From Roseburia intestinalis L1-82 (lineage in GTDB: Bacteria; Bacillota; Clostridia; Lachnospirales; Lachnospiraceae): DNA of 64,000 bases. Location of the stretch: assembly GCF_900537995.1 (NCBI RefSeq), contig NZ_LR027880.1:1806001-1870000 (forward strand), given 5' to 3'. Under the pieces are notes generated by a model. It was not told the DNA's origin. It saw nothing but the letters and a program-made list of their open reading frames with translations, and ran no database searches. The translations under genes were made by a program, and so were the position numbers. The first letter of the stretch is position 1, and each line of letters begins with the position of its first letter. Positions 1 through 8,336 of this stretch are shown one piece after another.

Positions 1-147
1 AATCTTGGTGCAAGTGTACAGGCACATACGCAGACACAGACGGCTGCACCATCATTTTCTGGTATTCAGAGACCGCGTCAGCCTGAGAGCACAGTACAGC
101 CAATGGATATTAAAATTCCGGATTTCCTTAAAAATTCAAGAAAATAA
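1..147 (+). CDS. ftsZ: Cell division protein FtsZ, C-terminal end (5' truncated by window)
   Basis: The window opens inside a reading frame of 48 residues: a Gln/Thr/Pro-rich linker followed by the terminal segment IPDFLKN, then SRK and a stop. This is the conserved C-terminal peptide of FtsZ that binds FtsA and other division partners. FtsZ is the tubulin-like GTPase forming the division ring; its GTPase domain lies outside the window. The location directly upstream of spoIIGA-sigE matches the Bacillus arrangement ftsA-ftsZ followed by the spoIIG locus, which supports the call. A strong hairpin terminator follows at 231-277. The identification rests on the short tail and synteny. Confidence 0.85.
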   Translation, partial: NLGASVQAHTQTQTAAPSFSGIQRPRQPESTVQPMDIKIPDFLKNSRK

Positions 148-230
148 TATCTGAGATAAAATATTAGAAAACATAACAACAGATATGCCTGCAAAGTACG
201 CGGGCTGCAGCAGCAGTTTATACATCTGAA

Positions 231-277
231 AAGAGATTTATGTGTTTGAAGAGAAAACACATAAATCTCTTTTTATA
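231..277 (+). terminator. Rho-independent terminator after ftsZ
   Basis: A perfect 17-bp stem (231-247 with 256-272, loop of about 8 nt) ends in a run of T. It separates ftsZ from the sporulation promoter downstream. Confidence 0.9.
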
Positions 278-296
278 TATAGAAAAGAACAACGCT

Positions 297-372
297 TGTC
301 GAAAATAAGGGATGATTTGCGGGATTTGGAGTACCTGTTTTGACAAAAAGTAAAGTTGTACTGTTTTATAAT
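297..372 (+). promoter_or_regulatory. Spo0A-type spoIIG promoter with two 0A boxes
   Basis: TGTCGAAA at 297-304 matches the Spo0A box. A second box, the inverse form TTTTGACAAAA, lies at about 338-348 and overlaps a TTGACA -35 element (340-345). The -10 is TATAAT at 367-372, giving an unusually long spacer of 21 bp. The Bacillus subtilis spoIIG promoter is known for the same design: good -35 and -10 boxes separated too widely, with 0A boxes around the -35, so that it fires only with phosphorylated Spo0A. The sequence match is direct; regulation by Spo0A is inferred. Confidence 0.8.
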
Positions 373-417
373 AACAGTAAAGATACGAAAGAGTCTGGAG
401 AAAAGGGGTGAGACGAG

Positions 418-1227
418 ATCTATGTATTTTATGCAGATGTGTTCCTGCTTGAAAATCTGTTTATGGACTATATGGCAATACTTGGATGCAACTGCCTGCT
501 GAAACGGAGGATACATCCCGGGCGGCTGTTTGCGGTATCGCTGATGTTTTCGCTGATTCATCTGTTTCTGGTGTGCTTTATCAATAACAGGATCCTGTAT
601 TTTTTGATCGCACATTTTGTTTTAAACACAGGGATGGTATTTTTTTGTTTTGGTTGGGAAGGAAAATGCAGTTATTTAGAAAACTGGGTTGTGACCTATT
701 TTATGTGCGTGATACAGGGAGGTGCGCTTGAGTGGCTCTTAGAACAGCATATATTTTCGCAAAATGAAATTTTACAGATGCTTGTTGCGGCAGCGGTAGT
801 TGTTACGGCAGTGATCTGTTTTGGTGAAAGGCGCGTTTATGGAAATCATATATATCCTGCAGAGTTAAAAAAAGGAGAAAGGCATATCAGGCTGCGTGCA
901 TACTGGGATAGCGGGAATCAGCTGACGGATCCGTACACAGGACAGGAGATCAGTATTCTATCGGGATCTGTGGCGGAAAAATTCTTTACAAAAGAAAAGG
1001 ATCTGGTTCGTTTTGTGCCATATCGGTCACTGGGGGAAAAGGATGGACTGATCGCGGTAACAAATGTGGATGAAATGACTGTTTTTCAGGGAAAACGTGC
1101 GGTAAAAATCCCACATGCAGCGATTGGAACCGCAGATAAGATGCTGTTTGACGGTAAGGAATATGAAATGCTCTTAAATGCTTCGAGCATTATGCCACAG
1201 GGCGGCAAGACAGAAAATAAGAATTAA
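418..1227 (+). CDS. spoIIGA: Sporulation sigma-E factor-processing peptidase SpoIIGA
   Basis: This is a membrane aspartic protease that cleaves the pro-sequence of sigma-E in the mother cell after a signal from the forespore. The N-terminal half has about five hydrophobic segments. The C-terminal half carries the catalytic motif WDSGNQL with Asp at about residue 164, as in the family. The start is a problem. Family alignment calls for an N-terminus like [12 protein letters not shown], and a GGGGTG ribosome site sits 9 nt before an ATC codon at 418, but no ATG is in frame. The first standard start, GTG at 439, has no ribosome site and would remove six conserved residues. The next gene is sigE, 13 nt downstream, as expected for a spoIIG operon. 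Confidence 0.9.
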   Translation: MYVFYADVFLLENLFMDYMAILGCNCLLKRRIHPGRLFAVSLMFSLIHLFLVCFINNRILYFLIAHFVLNTGMVFFCFGWEGKCSYLENWVVTYFMCVIQGGALEWLLEQHIFSQNEILQMLVAAAVVVTAVICFGERRVYGNHIYPAELKKGERHIRLRAYWDSGNQLTDPYTGQEISILSGSVAEKFFTKEKDLVRFVPYRSLGEKDGLIAVTNVDEMTVFQGKRAVKIPHAAIGTADKMLFDGKEYEMLLNASSIMPQGGKTENKN

Positions 1228-1240
1228 GGTGGAATTGAAA

Positions 1241-1972
1241 ATGTACATAAAATTTGCGATACCAAAGATAAGAACGATGATATTTCCTGGTATTTTTCGA
1301 AAGAAAAAGGATGAGGTGCATTATATCGGAGGCGCAGAGGTGCTTCCGCCGCCGCTTGCCGGTGAAGATGAGGCGGTATGCATAGAGATGCTTACCAGTG
1401 ATGAGAGCGGACAGCTTGCAAGAAAACAGCTGATTGAACATAACTTGCGGCTTGTGGTGTATATTGCAAAAAAATTTGATAATACCGGCGTCGGGGTGGA
1501 GGATCTGATTTCTATCGGTACGATTGGTCTGATCAAAGCAATCAACACATTTAATCCCGGGAAAAATATCAAACTTGCGACCTACGCTTCGAGATGCATT
1601 GAAAATGAAATTCTGATGTATCTGCGGCGAAACAGCAAAACGAGAATGGAAGTGTCTATTGATGAGCCTTTAAACGTGGACTGGGACGGAAATGAGCTGT
1701 TACTTTCGGATATCTTAGGAACCGATGAGGACGTGATCTATCACGACATTGAAACGGATGTGGAACATCGGCTGCTTAAGACAGCGATTGGAAAACTATC
1801 TGGCAGGGAACGGATGATCATTGAACTGCGGTTTGGGTTAAATTCCATCGATGGAGAGGAAAAAACCCAGAAAGAGGTTGCGGATATGCTTGGTATTTCC
1901 CAGTCCTACATATCCAGACTGGAAAAAAAGATCATGGGAAGACTGAAAAAAGAAATCGTGCGTCTTGAGTAA
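1241..1972 (+). CDS. sigE: RNA polymerase sporulation sigma factor SigE (pro-sigma-E)
   Basis: This is the early mother-cell sigma factor, made as an inactive membrane-bound precursor. The product of 243 residues starts at ATG 1241 behind GGTGG. Its first ~30 residues ([15 protein letters not shown], then [13 protein letters not shown]) form the amphipathic pro-sequence; cleavage is expected just before the YIGG region. The rest follows Bacillus SigE closely: [12 protein letters not shown] and [13 protein letters not shown] (region 2), [14 protein letters not shown], and a region 4 helix-turn-helix [20 protein letters not shown]. Co-transcription with spoIIGA pairs the substrate with its protease. 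Longer frames starting upstream run into spoIIGA and were rejected. Confidence 0.97.
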   Translation: MYIKFAIPKIRTMIFPGIFRKKKDEVHYIGGAEVLPPPLAGEDEAVCIEMLTSDESGQLARKQLIEHNLRLVVYIAKKFDNTGVGVEDLISIGTIGLIKAINTFNPGKNIKLATYASRCIENEILMYLRRNSKTRMEVSIDEPLNVDWDGNELLLSDILGTDEDVIYHDIETDVEHRLLKTAIGKLSGRERMIIELRFGLNSIDGEEKTQKEVADMLGISQSYISRLEKKIMGRLKKEIVRLE

Positions 1973-2039
1973 AGTCTCTCTGCTTTTTGTCTGGTAAAAC
2001 GACAAAATAGTTAAAAAATATATAAAATATGAAAAAATA

Positions 2040-2068
2040 TTGTGCATATAGCTGAAAAATAGTATAAT
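2040..2068 (+). promoter_or_regulatory. Probable sigma-A promoter for the beta-CASP nuclease gene
   Basis: TTGTGC at 2040-2045, 17 nt spacer, and a perfect TATAAT at 2063-2068, some 33 nt before the start codon. The -35 box is weak. Confidence 0.5.
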
Positions 2069-2100
2069 GAAAGAAAAGCAGACAGAATGGGGGACTTCAT

Positions 2101-3711
2101 ATGGTATTGGAATTTTTAGGCGCAGCACATGAGGTAACAGGCAGTTGCCATTATCTATCCTTTGGAGATAAGCATATACTGGTGGACTGTGGTATGGAAC
2201 AGGGGCCGGATCTGTACACAAATCAGGAGATTCCGGTCAATGCAGCGATGATCGATTATGTATTTGTGACGCATGCACATATTGATCATTCCGGATTATT
2301 GCCGCTTTTATACAATCATGGTTTCCGCGGCAAAATATACTGTACCTTAGCGACCAATGAACTCTGCAACATTATGCTCAAAGACAGTGCACATATCCAG
2401 ATGTTCGAGGCAGAATGGCGCAATCGTAAGGCAAAACGGGCCGGAAAACCGGAAGTGGTGCCTCTTTATGATATGAATGATGCGATGAGTGTACTGAGCC
2501 ATTTTGTGCCGTGTGATTATCAGAAAAAGATCAAAGTCTGTGACGGACTTGAGATCCGTTTTGTAGATGCAGGTCATCTGCTTGGATCCTCAAGCATTGA
2601 AATGTGGGTGAGGGATGATGATGGTACAGAGGTAAAACTGGCATTTTCCGGTGATATCGGACCAGGTAACCGTCCGCTCATCAAAGATCCGGAATACATC
2701 AAAGATGCCGATTATGTGATCATGGAGTCAACCTATGGTGACAGAAAACACAATACACCTCCGGATTTCGCGATCGCCCTGGCAAAAGTGATCAAAGAAA
2801 CATTGTATGAACGCGGCGGTAATCTGGTCGTTCCTGCATTTTCCGTGGGCAGAACACAGGAGATGCTTTATTTTATCCGCAGGATCAAGAGTGAGCATCT
2901 GCTGCCGGAATTTGAAAATTTTGAGGTATACATAGACAGTCCGTTAGCGGTTGAAGCGACAAGCATTTTTAACAAGAGTGTGGAAGAATGTTTTGACGAA
3001 GATGCGAGAGCACTTGTGCAGCAGGGGATTAATCCGATCGGATTTCCGGGACTTAAAATGGCGATCACAAGTGATGAGTCAAAAATGATCAACTTTAATG
3101 ATAATCCCAAAGTTATTATCTCTGCATCCGGAATGTGTGAGGCGGGACGTATCCGCCACCATTTGAAACATAATCTGTGGAGAAAAGATTCCACGATCTT
3201 ATTCGTGGGATATCAGGTGCCGGGAACACTTGGCTTTTCACTCTTAAATGGTGCAAAAGAGGTAAGGCTCTTTGGTGAGACAATCGAGGTTGCGGCAAGA
3301 ATCGAGAACCTGCCGGGTATCAGCGGCCACGCAGATGTGGAACAACTGACAAAATGGGCGGCAGCATTCGAAAATAAGCCGAAAAAAGTATTTGTGGTAC
3401 ACGGGGAAGACAAAGTTACGGAGCAGTTCGCGGATCATTTGAAAGATACTTTGGGGTATGAGGCCTATGCGCCGTTCCCGGGAGATGCATTTGACCTTGC
3501 AACCGGCGAGCAGGTACGCGAAGGATCCAGAGAACGGGCAGAGAAGAAGATAACAGAGAAGAGCCGTGCATCGAGCAATGTATTTGCAAGACTGCTTGCT
3601 GCAGGCCAGAGACTTCTTACGGTTATCAATAAGTGTGAGGGAATGCCAAACAAAGAACTTGGCAAATTTGCAGATCAGATCAATGCTCTGTGCAATAAAT
3701 GGGATCGTTAG
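2101..3711 (+). CDS. MBL-fold beta-CASP ribonuclease-like protein
   Basis: The product of 536 residues belongs to the metallo-beta-lactamase/beta-CASP family, whose characterised members (CPSF-73, archaeal aCPSF and related bacterial proteins) are RNA nucleases. The zinc motif THAHIDH is at residues 57-63. Further metal ligands sit in DAGHLLGSS and FSGDIG. The beta-CASP part holds ESTYGDR, VPAFSVGRTQE, ISASGMCEAGR and the C-terminal ISGHAD and VHGE motifs. The start at ATG 2101 follows a GGGGGAC site. It is not RNase J, which is longer and has a separate C-terminal domain. Its stop codon overlaps the stop of the convergent sigG by 3 nt. The substrate is unknown. Confidence 0.88.
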   Translation: MVLEFLGAAHEVTGSCHYLSFGDKHILVDCGMEQGPDLYTNQEIPVNAAMIDYVFVTHAHIDHSGLLPLLYNHGFRGKIYCTLATNELCNIMLKDSAHIQMFEAEWRNRKAKRAGKPEVVPLYDMNDAMSVLSHFVPCDYQKKIKVCDGLEIRFVDAGHLLGSSSIEMWVRDDDGTEVKLAFSGDIGPGNRPLIKDPEYIKDADYVIMESTYGDRKHNTPPDFAIALAKVIKETLYERGGNLVVPAFSVGRTQEMLYFIRRIKSEHLLPEFENFEVYIDSPLAVEATSIFNKSVEECFDEDARALVQQGINPIGFPGLKMAITSDESKMINFNDNPKVIISASGMCEAGRIRHHLKHNLWRKDSTILFVGYQVPGTLGFSLLNGAKEVRLFGETIEVAARIENLPGISGHADVEQLTKWAAAFENKPKKVFVVHGEDKVTEQFADHLKDTLGYEAYAPFPGDAFDLATGEQVREGSRERAEKKITEKSRASSNVFARLLAAGQRLLTVINKCEGMPNKELGKFADQINALCNKWDR

Positions 3712-4487
3712 AGCGACAGATAATGACGAATGGATTTTAACGCAGATTTTTCTAAGCGGCTGACCTGAGCCTGGGAGATATGGATCTCGTCAGCCACTTC
3801 CATCTGCGTTTTTCCTTCAAAAAAGCGAAGTTTTAAGATATAATTTTCACGTTCGTTTAACCGGTCGAGAGCATCGTTTAGGGACAGCTCTTCAATCCAG
3901 TTTTCTTCCCGGTTTTTCTTGTCACTGATCTGGTCCATGACATAGAGTGTGTCACCGCCATCGGTGTAGACCGGGTCATAAAGACTGAGAGGACTCTGGA
4001 TGGCATCGAGGGCGAAAACGATGTCCTCTTTAGAAATGCCGGATTCGGCGGCAATTTCGTCGAGAGTCGGCTCTTTGTTTTCCGTCTTTGAGAGTATTTC
4101 TTTGGTGTGGATTGCCTTGTAGGCAGTGTCGCGCAGGGAACGGCTGACGCGGATAGAGTTATTGTCGCGCAGGTAACGTCTTATCTCACCTATAATCATG
4201 GGAACTGCGTAAGTGGAAAACTTAACCCCGATCGTCGGATCGAAGTTGTCGATGGACTTGATCAGGCCGATACAGCCGATCTGAAACAGATCATCTACAT
4301 TTTCGTGATTGCCGGAAAAACGTTTGATGACACTTAATACCAGCCTGAGATTGCCTTTGATATAAGTTTCTCTGGCGGCGGTATCTCCCTGTTTGATCCG
4401 TGCAAACAGAGCATCTTTTTCCTCTTCTTTCAAAATGGGGAGTTTTGCGGTGTTGACGCCGCAGATTTCTACTTTATAAGAAGCCAT
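3708..4487 (-). CDS. sigG: RNA polymerase sporulation sigma factor SigG
   Basis: This is the late forespore-specific sigma factor. The 259-residue product starting MASYKVEICGVNTAKLP aligns with Bacillus SigG from its first residues (KVEICGVDTSKLP). Region 2 has NLRLVLSVIKRF and VDDLFQIGCIGLIKSIDNFD. The hallmark VKFSTYAVPMIIGEIRRYLRDNNSIRVSRSLRD follows, and region 4 ends SQAQVSRLEKSALKSI. ATG 4487 is preferred over a longer frame because GGAGGA lies just upstream. In Bacillus, sigG follows sigE on the same strand; here it is inverted, with a nuclease gene between, so read-through from spoIIG is not possible. Confidence 0.97.
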   Translation of the reverse strand: MASYKVEICGVNTAKLPILKEEEKDALFARIKQGDTAARETYIKGNLRLVLSVIKRFSGNHENVDDLFQIGCIGLIKSIDNFDPTIGVKFSTYAVPMIIGEIRRYLRDNNSIRVSRSLRDTAYKAIHTKEILSKTENKEPTLDEIAAESGISKEDIVFALDAIQSPLSLYDPVYTDGGDTLYVMDQISDKKNREENWIEELSLNDALDRLNERENYILKLRFFEGKTQMEVADEIHISQAQVSRLEKSALKSIRHYLSL

Positions 4488-4503
4488 GCTGTTTATCCTC
4501 CGG

Positions 4504-4531
4504 AATTTTATCTTTACCATAAAGAGCATGC
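4504..4531 (-). promoter_or_regulatory. Possible forespore (sigma-F/G type) promoter of sigG
   Basis: On the minus strand GCATG (4527-4531) is followed after 14 nt by GATAAAATT (4504-4512), upstream of the sigG ribosome site. This resembles forespore promoter boxes (GHATR and GGHRARHT types), but the -10 starts GA rather than GG. Weak evidence. Confidence 0.35.
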
Positions 4532-4631
4532 TTCAAAAGGATGAATTTTATTCAGAAATTAACTTTTTTTCCAATGGGTTTCGTGCTAAAATAAAAAGGT
4601 ATCAAAAATCAGAACAGAGTGTGGTGCAGTG

Positions 4632-4952
4632 ATGATGAAAGACATGATCGATAAGAGAAATGAACGGGAACGTATCGCAAGAAGTATTATCAAGTACTGG
4701 AATGTGAACTATATTCCGAGAACGCAGGCTGATTCCGGGATGCAGAAGCAGACTGCGGAGGCAGAAAATGCGCAAGACCAGACTATGGATCCAAATATGC
4801 AGGAAGACTACAATAAAGCAACGAACGCATATTCGGGTAAATATGGTCAGGAGAAAGACTTAGACGAAGTGACGAAAGATCAGATTGACAAGATCCTCCA
4901 CGAGAAGGCGGAACATATTCACCAGTTGTTTGAAAATGGGGGAGTAGAGTAA
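4632..4952 (+). CDS. Small hydrophilic protein of unknown function
   Basis: A 106-residue, highly charged, Gln- and Glu-rich protein with no membrane segment or signal peptide. I recognise no family. The N-terminus (MMKDMIDKRNERERIARSII) is helical and basic; the middle (about residues 35-75) is low-complexity; the C-terminal part (DEVTKDQIDKILHEKAEHIHQLFE) is another helix. Two adjacent ATG codons (4632, 4635) and a GTG (4629) are possible starts, and no clear ribosome site decides between them. An extended -10 (TG-C-TAAAAT, 4584-4592) lies about 40 nt upstream. It sits between the divergently transcribed sigG and the dapF-like gene, 55 nt before the latter. Confidence 0.6.
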   Translation: MMKDMIDKRNERERIARSIIKYWNVNYIPRTQADSGMQKQTAEAENAQDQTMDPNMQEDYNKATNAYSGKYGQEKDLDEVTKDQIDKILHEKAEHIHQLFENGGVE

Positions 4953-5007
4953 CCATTTCCTGTTATTCTGCATATGATATCACAAGGAAAATGGCAGAGG
5001 AATCAAG

Positions 5008-5853
5008 ATGTCTGAGATCATACTTGGCAAATACCATGGAGTTGGCAATGATTATCTGATCTTTGATCCGAAGAAAAATGATGTAGTTTTAAATGAGAGA
5101 TTGATAAGGCAGCTTTGTAGACGCAATATTGGTGTCGGTGCAGATGGAATTTTGTACGGACCGGTTATGGAAGATAAAAAAATTAAAGTACGAATTTTTA
5201 ATCCGGATGGAAGTGAAGCTGAAAAAAGCGGCAATGGCATCCGGATTTTTTCAAGATATTTAAAAGATGCCGGATATGTAAAAGAAAGGCAATATTATCT
5301 GACCACGAAAGCGGGGGAAACACTGGTAACATTTTTGGATGATGCTGGAAACTGTATGCGTGTGGATATGGGATATGCGGTCTTTGAGGCAGAACAGATC
5401 CCGGCACTTGGATTTGAGGGAGAAGTTGTGGGAGAATCGATATTTTTCTGCGACAATTTTTATAATGCGACCTGTGTATCCATGGGAAATCCAAATTGTG
5501 TTATTATGCTTGAGAGGGTAGATCGTGAGAAAGCACTGCATTTAGGACCATATGTGGAAAATGCAAAATATTTTCCAAACCGTATCAATATGCAGCTTTG
5601 TCAGATCGTAGATGAAAAAAATATACAGGTTGAAATTTATGAACGCGGGGCGGGGTATACATTTGCTTCCGGCACCGGAGCCTGTGCGGCAGCAGCGGCT
5701 TCTCACCGTCTGGGATTAGTCGAAGATGCAGTGACCGTACATATGCACGGTGGAGATCTTTTTATCGAATTTGAAAAGGATGGAAGAATTTTCATGACAG
5801 GACCAGTCGTATATATAGGAAAGATTACTGTGGCAGAACAGTTTTTTGCCTGA
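5008..5853 (+). CDS. Diaminopimelate epimerase-like protein with both catalytic Cys replaced by Ser
   Basis: The 281-residue product has the DapF two-lobe fold pattern: YHGVGNDYLIFD at the start, GVGADG, NPDGSEAEKSGNGIR (residues 65-79), MGNPNC, and ERGAGYTFASGTGACA (about 212-227). DapF racemises LL-diaminopimelate by a two-base mechanism using one Cys in CGNGxR and one in CGTGxCA. Here these positions are Ser74 (AGC) and Ser221 (TCC). The usual His of MGNPHC is Asn. A canonical DapF is therefore doubtful; a related epimerase, isomerase or non-catalytic binder is possible. The PqqD-like gene follows after 40 nt, so it may belong to the same transcript. Fold membership is sure, function is not. 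Confidence 0.8.
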   Translation: MSEIILGKYHGVGNDYLIFDPKKNDVVLNERLIRQLCRRNIGVGADGILYGPVMEDKKIKVRIFNPDGSEAEKSGNGIRIFSRYLKDAGYVKERQYYLTTKAGETLVTFLDDAGNCMRVDMGYAVFEAEQIPALGFEGEVVGESIFFCDNFYNATCVSMGNPNCVIMLERVDREKALHLGPYVENAKYFPNRINMQLCQIVDEKNIQVEIYERGAGYTFASGTGACAAAAASHRLGLVEDAVTVHMHGGDLFIEFEKDGRIFMTGPVVYIGKITVAEQFFA

Positions 5854-5893
5854 CAGAAAACGAAAGTGGCGAAAAGAGGGGAAATAAGTTACA

Positions 5894-6145
5894 ATGAAAG
5901 AACGGTATCAATTACGCCAGGCAGCGGGGGCATACTGGCTTTTGGATATGGAGCAGGGGGAACAATATCAAAAACCATTCATGTTGAACGAGTGCGGTGC
6001 ATATATATATCGTGCGTATATTTCAGGAATGTCTGAGGATGAGATCATGCAGGCATTTGCAAAAGAATATGGATTGTCATTCTCCTGCGCACAAAGCGAC
6101 GTAGGGCAGTTTATGATGGAGTTAAGACAACAGGGAATTATTTGA
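5894..6145 (+). CDS. PqqD-like peptide-binding (RRE) protein
   Basis: This 83-residue protein matches the PqqD family pattern: an N-terminal strand region (YQLRQAAGAYWLLDMEQGE), then NECGAYIYRAYISGMSEDEIMQAFAKEYG, and a final helix (VGQFMMELRQQGII). PqqD-type domains bind leader peptides of ribosomally made peptides and deliver them to modifying enzymes. Free-standing relatives also occur beside HPr-kinase-like and nucleotidyltransferase genes in polysaccharide loci. No radical SAM enzyme is visible here. The gene precedes the PelD-like gene by 13 nt and starts behind GAGGGG. Another PqqD domain is fused to the kinase-like protein at 30911-32104. Whether it serves the small leader-bearing proteins at 28.2-29.0 kb is inference. 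Confidence 0.75.
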   Translation: MKERYQLRQAAGAYWLLDMEQGEQYQKPFMLNECGAYIYRAYISGMSEDEIMQAFAKEYGLSFSCAQSDVGQFMMELRQQGII

Positions 6146-6158
6146 GAATGGAGCAGGT

Positions 6159-8336
6159 ATGAATATATTGCTAGTTGGGAATGCCGGCAATTTTATGCGG
6201 CTTATGATCAACAGACTGAATAAGGAAGGACACAGGGTCTTTGTGCTGACAGAAGAACCAAAGAAGGGATACAGCCTGAAGAAAGTATTTGAAGTGTATC
6301 ATTTTTCGTATGAGGATGCCTGTGTGCGGGAGGTATTAGAGAGTATTATGCCACAGGTAGTAGTTTTTCTGGGGGCATATGACCATAATTTTTCCTGGAA
6401 CAGGGTGGAAAACACAGCGGCGTCCTATGCAGCGGGACTTACGAATATACTGATGAATTATACCGCTTTAAAGAAAGGCAGGTTTGTCTATCTTTCTTCG
6501 GAGAGTGTTTTTGGCGGTGGAAGCGCACAGTTTATGACAGAGGATGATCCTACCGGGGCATACAGCAAGAAAGGCCAGGCGATCGCTATCGGAGAAGATA
6601 TCTGTAAAAATTATGCAAGGATGGGGAATGATGTTGTGATTCTCCGCCTCGATCATTTGTATGGGGAAATACGAAAGAAAGAGGATACAGATACGATCTG
6701 TGCGGATATGTGCCTCGAAGCAGTCCAGACCGGAGAGATCATTGCGTCGCAGAATGAAAAAATAATGCTTCTGCATGAGGCGGATGCGGTGGAGTTTATC
6801 TACCAGATAATGGTGGCAAAAGACCATAAACATACCCTCTATCAGTTATCTTCCGGGGAGAAAATGTCACGGTATGAGCTTGCCCAGGCTGTTGCCGCAG
6901 GAATGGAGAATGAGGTCAGTATCGTAGAAGAGGAAAACAAAAAATACCGGGAAGTTATGCTTTCCGGTAAAAGATACGATGAAGAATTTGGAAGCCGTGT
7001 GCTTCATCATGCAGAAACAGATGTGGAAAAGATTGCGGCTTATTTCAGCAGACATGTATCTGAATTTACAGATGCAGGGCAGAAAAAGGGATATCTGTTT
7101 CGAAGATTAGGCAGCAGGACAAAAGAAATCATAACGAATCTGATTCCTTTTATGGAAAACCTGATTTGTTTTATTCCGTTTTTCATGTTGAATAACCGTG
7201 CAGTCGGAAGTGAATACTTTCAGAATATTGATTTTTATCTTCTGTATGTGCTGTTGTTTGCACTTGTATACGGGCAGCAGCAGGCAACATTTTCTGCATT
7301 GCTTGCCGTGGCAGGGTACTGTTTCCGGCAGATGTACCACAGAAGCGGATTTGATGTTATGCTTGACTATAATACCTATGTCTGGATCGCGCAGCTTTTG
7401 ATCTTAGGTCTGGCAGTGGGATATCTGAGAGACCAGCTTCGTGCAATGAGGGAGGAACAGCGGCATGAAGTATCATACTTAACCAAGCAGTTAGATGATA
7501 TTTCGGATATCAATGTCAGCAATGTCAGGGTAAAAGAAATTCTCGCAAACCAGATCGTAAACCAGAATGACAGTTTTGGAAAATTATATGAGATCACATC
7601 CAGTTTAGAGCAGTATGAACCCTGTGAGGTACTTTTTTATGCGGCGGAAGTACTTGCAAAACTGATGGGAAGCAAAGATGTGGCAATCTATACGGTGGCA
7701 AACCGTTCCTATGCACGTCTTTTTTCTGCAACATCGGAGAAAGCACGCAGCCTCGGTAATTCAATCAATTACAGCGAAATGGATGCCATGTATACGGTGC
7801 TTGCCGGGAAGAAAGTTTATATTAATAAAAATATGGATGAAAGATATCCGCTTATGGCAAATGCCATTTATTCGGAAGATGAGATGCAGCTGATTCTGAT
7901 GATCTGGGGAATTCCGTGGGAGCGGATGACGTTAGGACAGGCGAATATGCTGACGGTTATCGGTTATCTGATTCAGAATGCGGTGGTGCGTGCAAACCGT
8001 TATATTTCTGCCTTAGAGCAGCAGCGTTACATAAAAGGAACGAATATATTAGAACCGGAAGCCTTTTTAGCACTTGTAAAGGCATATTTAAATGCGCGTG
8101 ATAAAGGATTGACACAGTGTGCACTGCTTTCCGTGGATACAAAGGAAAATGACCGTGATGAGGTCGGGAAAAGGCTTATCAAACTCCTTAGACAAAGCGA
8201 TTATGTCGGTGAACTTGAAGGTGGAAAAATGTATGCGCTTCTTGCAAATACCAGTGCAAAAGATGCGACCATGGTAAGAGAAAGATTTGAAAAAGAGGGT
8301 GTGTCCTGCCAGATACAGGAGGATGTATTTGTATGA
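6159..8336 (+). CDS. pelD: PelD-like c-di-GMP receptor with N-terminal SDR (epimerase-like) domain
   Basis: This is a 725-residue multidomain membrane protein. Residues 1-310 form an NAD-dependent epimerase/dehydratase-like domain. Its Rossmann motif reads GNAGNFM (third Gly missing) and the active-site region is SSESVF with AYSKKGQ, where Lys is not at the usual +4 after Tyr, so catalysis is doubtful. Three to four membrane segments lie at about 328-422, followed by a coiled coil, a GAF-like domain (about 480-620) and a degenerate GGDEF domain. In the last, the signature is replaced by EGGKM, but the c-di-GMP inhibitory-site motif RxxD (RQSD, 678-681) is kept. TM-GAF-degenerate-GGDEF is the PelD plan. 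PelE-like follows with an ATGA overlap. Confidence 0.82.
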   Translation: MNILLVGNAGNFMRLMINRLNKEGHRVFVLTEEPKKGYSLKKVFEVYHFSYEDACVREVLESIMPQVVVFLGAYDHNFSWNRVENTAASYAAGLTNILMNYTALKKGRFVYLSSESVFGGGSAQFMTEDDPTGAYSKKGQAIAIGEDICKNYARMGNDVVILRLDHLYGEIRKKEDTDTICADMCLEAVQTGEIIASQNEKIMLLHEADAVEFIYQIMVAKDHKHTLYQLSSGEKMSRYELAQAVAAGMENEVSIVEEENKKYREVMLSGKRYDEEFGSRVLHHAETDVEKIAAYFSRHVSEFTDAGQKKGYLFRRLGSRTKEIITNLIPFMENLICFIPFFMLNNRAVGSEYFQNIDFYLLYVLLFALVYGQQQATFSALLAVAGYCFRQMYHRSGFDVMLDYNTYVWIAQLLILGLAVGYLRDQLRAMREEQRHEVSYLTKQLDDISDINVSNVRVKEILANQIVNQNDSFGKLYEITSSLEQYEPCEVLFYAAEVLAKLMGSKDVAIYTVANRSYARLFSATSEKARSLGNSINYSEMDAMYTVLAGKKVYINKNMDERYPLMANAIYSEDEMQLILMIWGIPWERMTLGQANMLTVIGYLIQNAVVRANRYISALEQQRYIKGTNILEPEAFLALVKAYLNARDKGLTQCALLSVDTKENDRDEVGKRLIKLLRQSDYVGELEGGKMYALLANTSAKDATMVRERFEKEGVSCQIQEDVFV

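Noticed and set aside
5008..5853. Calling this gene canonical dapF
   Set aside because: Both catalytic Cys positions are Ser, so the symbol was left empty.
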